From the NCBI RefSeq assembly GCF_000143415.4, contig NW_003314283.1, forward strand, positions 670,822 to 734,821: 64,000 nucleotides of DNA, in the 5' to 3' direction. The position numbers were made by a program, and so were the translations under genes. Shown one piece after another: positions 56,790 through 64,000 of this stretch (the first letter of the stretch is position 1; every line of letters begins with the position of its first letter). This DNA is from Selaginella moellendorffii. Its lineage: Eukaryota; Streptophyta; Lycopodiopsida; Selaginellales; Selaginellaceae. A model generated the notes under the pieces. The model worked only from the letters and a program-made list of their open reading frames with translations. It did no database searches and was not told the origin of the DNA.

Positions 56790-58371
56790 CTCTTTTATTA
56801 TTTTACTTCTTATCTATATTCGGAAATGGTTTGATAAGTAAAAAATGGTTATTATGAATGGTTCCTTTGTTTATATTTTTTTCTTGCAAATTTAGCTTTA
56901 GACCTCCCCTAATATCGAAGATTAAAGCATTAGCAGAATGGACAGGTGGCCTATCAACCAAAACGACCATGGAATGGATCGCAGGCCAGAGCTTATTCTG
57001 AATGAGTATATTTAATAAAAAATTTATTTCTAAAATAAAACACTTAATTAATTTTTTTAAGTATACAATTTTGAAAAACCTTGTTTAATAAGTTTTTTTA
57101 TAAGTGATTTTATTGATAGCAAATTCTTTAATATTTTACTACTAAGTAATATATTTTATGAAAACATTTAAATTTCCATCAAAGAATGTTATGAGAATGA
57201 TCTTAGAATGTTATGAGAATGATCCCAGAAATTATCACCGTGTACGATTTATAATAAAATGATTTTATGAACACAAACGAAGAATTTTATAACAAAATTA
57301 AAAAAACAAAAACTTAACTGCCAAGCTTGAGCAAAATTATTTCTCAATTATACTGAATATCTCCTTTAAATACTGAGTTATACCATTTATGTATTATTCT
57401 CCTTCACAAAAATTCATTCAACAATATTAAATATATTTAATATATGATATAATTTATTAAAACTTTCATTAAACTTTAATTACAATAGGCTTTTTATTAT
57501 TATTTGCAAGAAGCATGCAATTTCCAAATGCCTACATAATTTTTACTTTAATATATATTAATTTTTATAATCTACAACACCCACTATATCTTTGGGATGT
57601 TTTGAAAAATCAAATTTTTTGTTAAAATAAACATTATATAAATACCACTATATCTTTGGGATGTTTTGAAAGATCAAAACACATGGTGTGTTAATAATAA
57701 TAAATTTTAAATTTCAAAGATACTAAAAGCTATGAAGATTCTTTCCTTCTTAGAATGGAAAATCAACACTAGAATTAATATATACTAAATGGGAATAAGA
57801 AACAAAAATAATTTTCTTATGTTAGTATTGGGATTGCAAGCACTTCCCAGATCATATTACTTTGAGCTTCCATACAAAAACTTTCTAGGAATCATGACCA
57901 AGGTGAAAGCTCCGAAATTGTGACGAATTTATCAACTAAAACGAATATAACATCCTGGGATCATTCTCATAATATTCTTTGATGGAAATTTAAATGTCTT
58001 CATAAAATATATCACTTAGTACTAAAATATTAAAGAATTTGCTGTCACTATTATCACTTATAAAAAACTTATTAAACAAGGTTTTTCAAAATTCTATACA
58101 TAAAAAAAATTAATTAAGGTTTTTATTTTAGAAATAAAATTTTTATTAAGTATACTCATTCAGAATAAGCTCTGGCCTACGATGCATTCCATAGTTATCT
58201 CGGCTGATAAGCTGCCTGTCCATTCTGCTAATGCCTTAATCTTCAATATTAGGGGAGGTTTGAAGCTAAATTTACAAGAAAAAAATATAAACAAAAGAAC
58301 CATTCATAGCAACTATTTTGTGCTTATCAAACCATTTCCGAATATAGATAAAAAGTGAAATAAAAGAGAAG
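56790..58371. repeat. Large inverted repeat (foldback) with arms of about 430 bp
   Basis: The left arm (about 56,790-57,236) and right arm (about 57,953-58,371) are reverse complements over most of their length, with modest divergence and small indels. The left arm contains an extra 23-bp tandem copy at its inner end. The loop, about 715 bp, holds Helitron-derived DNA plus a stretch resembling the 3' flank of the unknown gene copy B. A transcript would fold into a long hairpin. No transposase is encoded. Confidence 0.75.
57300..57720 (+). mobile_element. Helitron fragment in the foldback loop
   Basis: Pieces match, in reverse orientation, the Helitron at 9.3-15.4 kb around 10,900-11,180 (text around CCCACTATATCTTTGGGAT and TACTGAGTTATACCA). 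Non-coding and decayed. Confidence 0.55.
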
Positions 58372-59399
58372 TAGAGTTCTTTTACAAAAATGCCACTTAG
58401 GGAAAATGGTTGCTTATGGTTGTTCACAACGAAAATATAAAAAGTATGAGTGTATTTTCTCACATCAGCAGCCACACACACGAGGCAATTGTTAGTAAAG
58501 CTCTTTTCATTCTTCTACAAAGTAAGTGTTCTGTGTTTAGTTTTTGATATGCTTTGAAACAGCTTCATTTGAAACAAATTAGCAAAGCTGGCTTACATGC
58601 TCTCCTTGTGTATGCTTCTAGGAGGCCTCTAGGTATGGCCTTATAGAAGCGTAAGCATCCATTAGTCCTTATGTAAATTTCATATTGACACTTCTTTTGT
58701 TTCAATTGATAAATTCGTCAGCCATTTGTTAGATTTCAAACTACATGTGAGATATGGTAGCTTTTCTCACTAATACTTTGAGTATAACAGTTCCATTCAA
58801 TGAAGATGTCCAGCTCTTCAATTTTGTGTGTTTGTGATGCATATTTTGTTCTCTATGATGGGGGTGGCAGTGTCTTTTCTCTTGTGATACAAAAATTGTT
58901 TCAACTTTGTAGAAGTTGAGACAACTATAGGTACCTCTAATGTGTTATTTTGTCTAGAAACGCAAGCTCTACCAATTAGGTATTTATTTTCCTAGTAATA
59001 AGGAGATTGCTGCTGATTTAATGTTGAAATGGGAAGAAAAAGAACATACTTTGAACCCAAGAATAGATTAAAATGCCATGTAGACCATCTTGTACCCACA
59101 AAAAAAATGCAAGTCATCTTGCTCAAGCTTGGCAAGCAAGTTCCTAGTGTGTTCACCCAGTTATAATAAGTCACACTCCATCAAGCTCGGCAGAACACGT
59201 CACGTCTTTATACCTGTCACGTCTTTATACCTGAGACACTAGAGGTATATCCTTTGTACATGCTCTTTTTTCGAGGGACGTTTGGATGAAGAAAGGCCTA
59301 ACCCTAATCTGCAATCCGGGAATGCATCGGGGAGAGAGAGAGGAAAATTGAGTCAAATATCAACCAATATAAATCCTAAAAAAGAAGAAGTATATAAAG
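58372..59399. other. Spacer with right copy of the direct repeat
   Basis: 58,395-58,760 is the right-hand partner of 56,300-56,660. The rest is AT-rich with no supported gene. Confidence 0.4.
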
Positions 59400-61640
59400 T
59401 CTAATGGTGTGCTTATTTAATTGTTACTATTTGGGTATGGAATTCAAAGTACATTATCATTATGTTTTGCCACTGTCATTAGGGCCATCAATAAAATAAA
59501 GTGGGTTGGACACTTATAGCATTAACAAATTCATTGAATATAGTTAATTATTTGATATTTCAATTATAAAATCATGGTAAATTTTTATATATGAAAATTG
59601 TATTGAAAATATAATATAAAGGTATTTCAATATATGTATGCTGTCTCACATTTGGATCATAAATACTGAGCTTAAAATATATTGTTAACATTGTTTTATT
59701 CTTTATAAAGCATTGTGATCAATCTATAAGTAAATGTATTATAAAGTATGAGCCTCCATGCGTTTCGAATTTGAATATCCTTGAAATATATTAAGTATTT
59801 ATAAAAGTTGGGAGCTTGATATTCCATGTGCAATCAAGCTATTGGAAAATGTCAAAGCACAAGTTTCTCACTTCTAAAATTAGGTAACCTCATGTTCCGA
59901 AAGACCTAGTTATAGAGAAATTGAAAAAAAAAGCAATAGAGAGCTTTATCTAGAGATGAGAAACTCCAAGTGAATATGTGAACATATATTTCTTTTGTAT
60001 ATTTTAATGTATGCAGTAGGGGGGGGGGGAACTAGTTAATATAAAGCTTCTTTATATACAATATTGATGGATTGATTAAAATTAAGCGGCCTTGTGTATG
60101 AGTTGTGTCAAGTTGATCATTAGTTGTTGTGGTGATGTGCATTTTGAAAATGCAATATAAATTTGGCTATGAGTAAACATTGGCTAAGGTAAGTAGATGG
60201 CTACACAATCAAATTTTTGACCTTGGTAGTTTAAAATTGTCACCAAGACAAAGGGGAAATTATTTTCTAGACATGTGAAATAAAACATCAAATTCAAAGA
60301 GTATTAAGCTAATGTATGGGATAAAATTTTTAGTACATTTAAATTCACCTATAATCTAAAACTTTATATGAAGGTTTTTGATCACTAGTCAAATTGATAA
60401 TTATTTGAGAAACTTGAAACAAAATAATTCTCCATTCAATGGCATTACAAGTGGTGACTTCTATCAAACATTATCAATTATCCTACATGGTCACCAAGCA
60501 CAATTTATTTTTACATCCATAGCATATAAAATGTTTTTTAAAAAAATTTAATTGCAAATAAACAAACTTAACCCTAAATTCCAGAATGGTTGTTTGATGG
60601 AAATAATTATACACTAAACTCTATTTTTCCATTTGATTCTATCTTTCTTCCTTCAAACTAATTTGAACTACTTTTAATATTGATTTTGTATTCCCATGCA
60701 TCAAAGGCATTTCAAATGTTCAAATTGCAACAAACAGAGCCATTTTAACACCATTTAATGATGATACATTTTTAATTAAAAATAATATCATCTCTCAATT
60801 ACTAAGTCCACTTTAAATTTACACTAATATTGACTTTATTAATGTTTAAGCATTTTGAAAATTTCCCGATTAAATGTTTTAACTCTATTACTCCATTTAG
60901 ACTACCATTGCACAAATTGATATTAAAAGAAGATTGTATCATTATTCTTATAAGAAACATGTCTCCAACAATTGGATTATATAATAGTACTTGATCAATA
61001 AATAAAGCCAACTTTTTTTTATGGAACTCAAAATACTTTATCATTCATGCAGTATTTATTCTAACAAAAAATATGACCCTTTAAAAATATCCCAAAGATA
61101 TAGTGGGTCTTGTAAACTGTAAAAAATATATATTAAAGTGAAATCTGTGTAAGCATTTAAAAATTGCATGCTTCTTGCAAATAACAGCAAAAAGCCTCTT
61201 GTAACAATAGTTTACTGAAAGTTTTAGTAAATTACATCATTACCTATTTTAATATTGTCAAATGATATAACACCTATTTTAATACATAAGTTGTATAACT
61301 TGGTATTTAAAAGAAATGGTTGAGGAATAATCCTTTGCTTTTGCCAACATTGCCATATGTAAACATATTACAATATATGTATGTTGTCTTGCATTTGGAT
61401 CATTACTATTGAGCTTAACCTATTTTGTTAAGATTGTTTTATTACATGCTACTTTTTGTAAGGCATTGTGATATGGGCCTTCTGTAAAATACATATTTTG
61501 GAAGTCCGGAAGATAAATGCATTTTAAAATTTGAATATCCTTGAAATATATCAAGTATTTATAAAAGTTAGGAAGTTGATATTCCAAAAGCTATTAGAAC
61601 ATGTCACATGATGAGTTTCTCACTTCAAAAACTAGGCAAG
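59400..61640. mobile_element. Scrambled second Helitron relic
   Basis: Segments match the first Helitron: 59,460-59,600 (Walker A region, reading GPNDSGKT), 60,040-60,170 (helicase C-terminus) and 61,010-61,640 (helicase start and Rep end) lie in the same orientation. About 60,180-61,000 is inverted, with GDF, ALTPFNDDTF and SPTIG text on the plus strand. Stops are frequent, no intact gene remains, and no terminal hairpin or CTRR end is recognised. Confidence 0.65.
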
Positions 61641-61872
61641 TACAAATCATTAACTTTGGATTATCAACCTTCTCCTCTTCTCTTGTGAGAATTGCAGAAT
61701 GGGAGATTGGGCAGTGTTACTAGTGTTCTAGAGAAAAAGAACCTTTTTCATTATTAATATATCTTGGGAATAGGAAACAACAGCAGTTTCCTTCCTTAAG
61801 CACACAGGTCTGTGTTGCTATAAGCTTCCATTCATGGAACCACGACGAAGGTGAGAGCTCTTCAAGTAGAGC

Positions 61873-62988
61873 TCAAACTCTTTCACCTCGTCGCAGGCAG
61901 TTTCCTGACGCTGGCCTCGGGATTCCACTCTCCCTCAGGTACGCCCAGCCTCCCCTCTGATACGAGAAGTCCTGCTCCGACTCATTGAGGCATTCTTCCT
62001 CGAGTTGAGAGCAACTCTGGCTTGTTACGTGCCACACCCTGAAAGGAACGTCACGAGGCTTGTCCACTGCCCGGCGCTCCAGAAACAGCTGCTGTAAACC
62101 CGCGAAGTCTTCCCTGAGCAGCTCTGCAAACTTGGTGTTGCCACACACGAAAACAGTCCTCCAGGAGCCAGCGCCTCCGTCGATACCAGTGGCTGCATCG
62201 GCAAACAGATTAGCCGACTCCACATATTCAGCATCATCCTGCTGGCCATGGAGCTTAAGCCATTGCAGAATGACCTGCCAGGAAAAGAAGAATCAGTACC
62301 GATCGATCAAGTAGAAAACTTCTTCATTGAAAGTCACCGTCTTGCTTCGGGTTGGCAGCATTGCCTTGGGTCGCCCAAACAATGTGATCACCCTCCAGCC
62401 CGGTACCTGGTCGTAGTTGTGGTGTGCGAACAAGGCACCGAAACGGAGACGCTTGGTCACCCAGGCGCCCAGCTCCGTTCCTCGGAGATGAGCATCATTG
62501 AACACCTGGTAGGCAGCCTTGTCGCACAAGAAGATGTCGCTCTTCTTCCCATCCTCGTCCCGAGGAGTGTCCCTGTTACGAACTGGAAAGAAGCCATACT
62601 TCATAGCCACCACCTCATCCAGTCCGGTGGGGTGGAGCTTGCCTGGAATGGGGACCCAACCAGTGGCCTCCTCCTCCTCCTCCTCTGCCTCCTCCGTGCA
62701 TGGACGCCTCGGGGAGGCGTCGCCCCTCCTGCTACGCCTGCGCTTGGGGCTCCTGGAGCGCGGCCTGTCGCCCGAGCATGGCCTGCGGGAGCTAGAGGCA
62801 TCCATTCCATCGTCGTGCCTGCGCTTGCCCGAGCGTCGCCTGTGCAAGCTAGAGTGCCTGCGATGCATTCCATCGTCGTCCCTGCTGCTAGGCCAGCGCC
62901 CAGGCGGCCTGCGATCGTCGTCCCGAGGCCCGCGCTCTGGCCTGGCACTTGCGTGAGCGTCGCCTTCGCGCAGGCAAGTCGTCCTCAT
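61873..62988 (-). pseudogene. Second copy (B) of the unrecognised Arg/Ser-rich protein, interrupted
   Basis: 62,988-62,293 encodes the basic N-terminus (SRSPKRRRSRRGDASPRRP) and the first half of the globular region up to FNEEVFYLIDR, then a stop. The second half resumes in another frame (TVFVCGNTKFAELLR, VPFRVWHVTSQSCSQLEEEC) and ends with a different tail at 61873. At the break, copy A has a 29-base pyrimidine-rich stretch starting GT and ending CAG that is read through. Copy B has a 25-base version that shifts frame. Either a very short intron exists, which would be unusual, or copy B is broken; I favour broken. Confidence 0.65.
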
Positions 62989-63615
62989 GCCCTAATCTCG
63001 ATTAGGTTGCAAGAATGCGTAAAATATAAACAAGGGATGATGGTGATCCTGCTTTGATTGGGCAGCTTACAAAGATTGTTTGGCAGCGTTGGATTGTGTT
63101 GTTACTGCACTTTGGTTGAATCTGTTTCTACCACACTTTGGTTGAATTTCACAGCAGCATTTTCCTTGGAACAAATGAAATTAAAGGTTATCTGGCAGCC
63201 TTGTGCCTTTACATGTAAGGAATTCTGTGGATGCACAATCCACCAACACCGTTTCAACTAAACCATGGTGGCAACACACAGAATCTAAGAAAGCAGTTGC
63301 TGAGTCGATCTAGGTGAAGATTGCCATCCAGAGAACTTTAAACAGTTCACTTCTCTATATTTTACTTCAAAAATACCAAGTAAGTTGCTCTTCCCCATAG
63401 TACCATCTGGCCCCAATGGGCTCAATCACTAAGAAGAAAGGAAATTGACTGGTAGCTACTGGACTAGCAAACAATTTTCAACTTCTCCATTGCCGGCTGC
63501 TTTGACATTTTCTATCTAGAGATATCAATGTTTTTGGTCTTGGATGGTCGTGCGTGAAAGATAGATAACTGCTATAGATGTAGAATTTACACGTATGAAG
63601 GTTAGTCTTTTCCAG
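62989..63615. other. Duplicated upstream flank of copy B
   Basis: Paralogous to 55,700-56,230. No gene is seen; the right end runs into the first visible exon of the FIP37-like gene. Confidence 0.45.
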
Positions 63616-63938
63616 ACAATGGTAACACTGTCTGAGGTTGTGACTTCCAAAGTCTACAAGGAGCTGGAAATTGCGGAAAAGAAGGCCAAAGAGCTGACTG
63701 ACGATCTCGCCGCTGTCCAGTTCACTCCGCACAGTAAAAACGGCAAAATGCTCATGGCAAAGTGTCGTACGCTGCAAGAGGAAAACGAAGAAATAGGGAG
63801 GGAGGCTTCGGAGGGCAAGGTTCGTGTCTTTCCGGTATCTTGGACTTGTTTCAAGCAGAACGTTACAGATACATGATCTGGAAACAAGGCTGGCTGTTCA
63901 AAAGTCGTTGAGCTCTGAATTGAAACGCGGTTATCAAG
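63616..63938 (+). CDS. FIP37/WTAP-like protein, partial at right edge
   Basis: Two exons, 63616-63819 and 63869-63938, join in frame across a 49-bp intron. The text is AVQFTPHSKNGKMLMAKCRT, LQEENEEIGREASEGK, then IHDLETRLAVQKSLSSELKR. This matches the core coiled coil of FIP37, the plant homologue of WTAP, a subunit of the nuclear m6A RNA methyltransferase complex. I see no upstream exons in the duplicated flank, and the 3' part would lie beyond 64,000. It is either a gene whose first exons are distant or a displaced fragment. Confidence 0.65.
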
Positions 63939-64000
63939 GTTTGTAATCTCACAACGAATCTCCTGAGCGTTCTAAAGGTTTAAAATGTTGCGCCAGAGCT

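Noticed and set aside
62248-63057. 269-codon plus-strand frame opposite copy B
   Set aside because: Same antisense effect; conserved residues follow the minus-strand reading.

Overview
This is plant nuclear DNA. Introns are very short (about 45-90 bp, GT-AG). The proteins recognised are land-plant types, and a fragment of the microbial-type terpene synthase family, known from non-seed plants, is present. With the dense mix of compact genes and decayed transposons this fits a lycophyte, most probably Selaginella moellendorffii. The species is inferred from style, not from a database search.

Region 1 (1-15,430) is transposon territory. The 3' end of an unknown gene enters from the left, followed by 1.3 kb of dispersed imperfect inverted motifs. 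Next comes a minus-strand LTR-type element (about 1,904-8,731) with a tRNA-iMet-type primer site and a polypurine tract, but a gene-less interior of strongly skewed base composition. A Helitron on the minus strand (9,349-15,430) has both expected ends, a decayed Rep-helicase gene and about 1.7 kb of GC-richer cargo.

Region 2 (15,430-25,200) is a rearranged cluster of flavin monooxygenase (FMO), glyoxal oxidase and mannose-binding lectin genes. One FMO, one glyoxal oxidase and one lectin look intact. Broken copies include two reciprocal FMO/oxidase chimeras that a single inversion of about 4 kb would explain.

Region 3 (25,200-50,300) is gene-rich. It holds a small gene with a possible flagellar link, a long coiled-coil protein, an FtsJ-type rRNA methyltransferase, a PPR protein starting 30 bp away on the other strand, two tandem CYSTM micro-genes of 53 and 52 codons, NUP210, a BAG co-chaperone regulator, a GPATCH11-like protein, a terpene synthase fragment, a LINE tail and IMP-specific 5'-nucleotidase (ISN1).

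Region 4 (50,300-64,000) is built of segmental duplications: a truncated ISN1 copy, and two copies of an unrecognised gene with a basic Arg/Ser-rich N-terminus. Between those two copies lie a foldback structure with arms of about 430 bp and scrambled Helitron remnants. The right edge holds part of a FIP37/WTAP-like gene. Exon joins were made by eye from GT-AG sites, reading frame and family motifs. No alignment or expression data were available.
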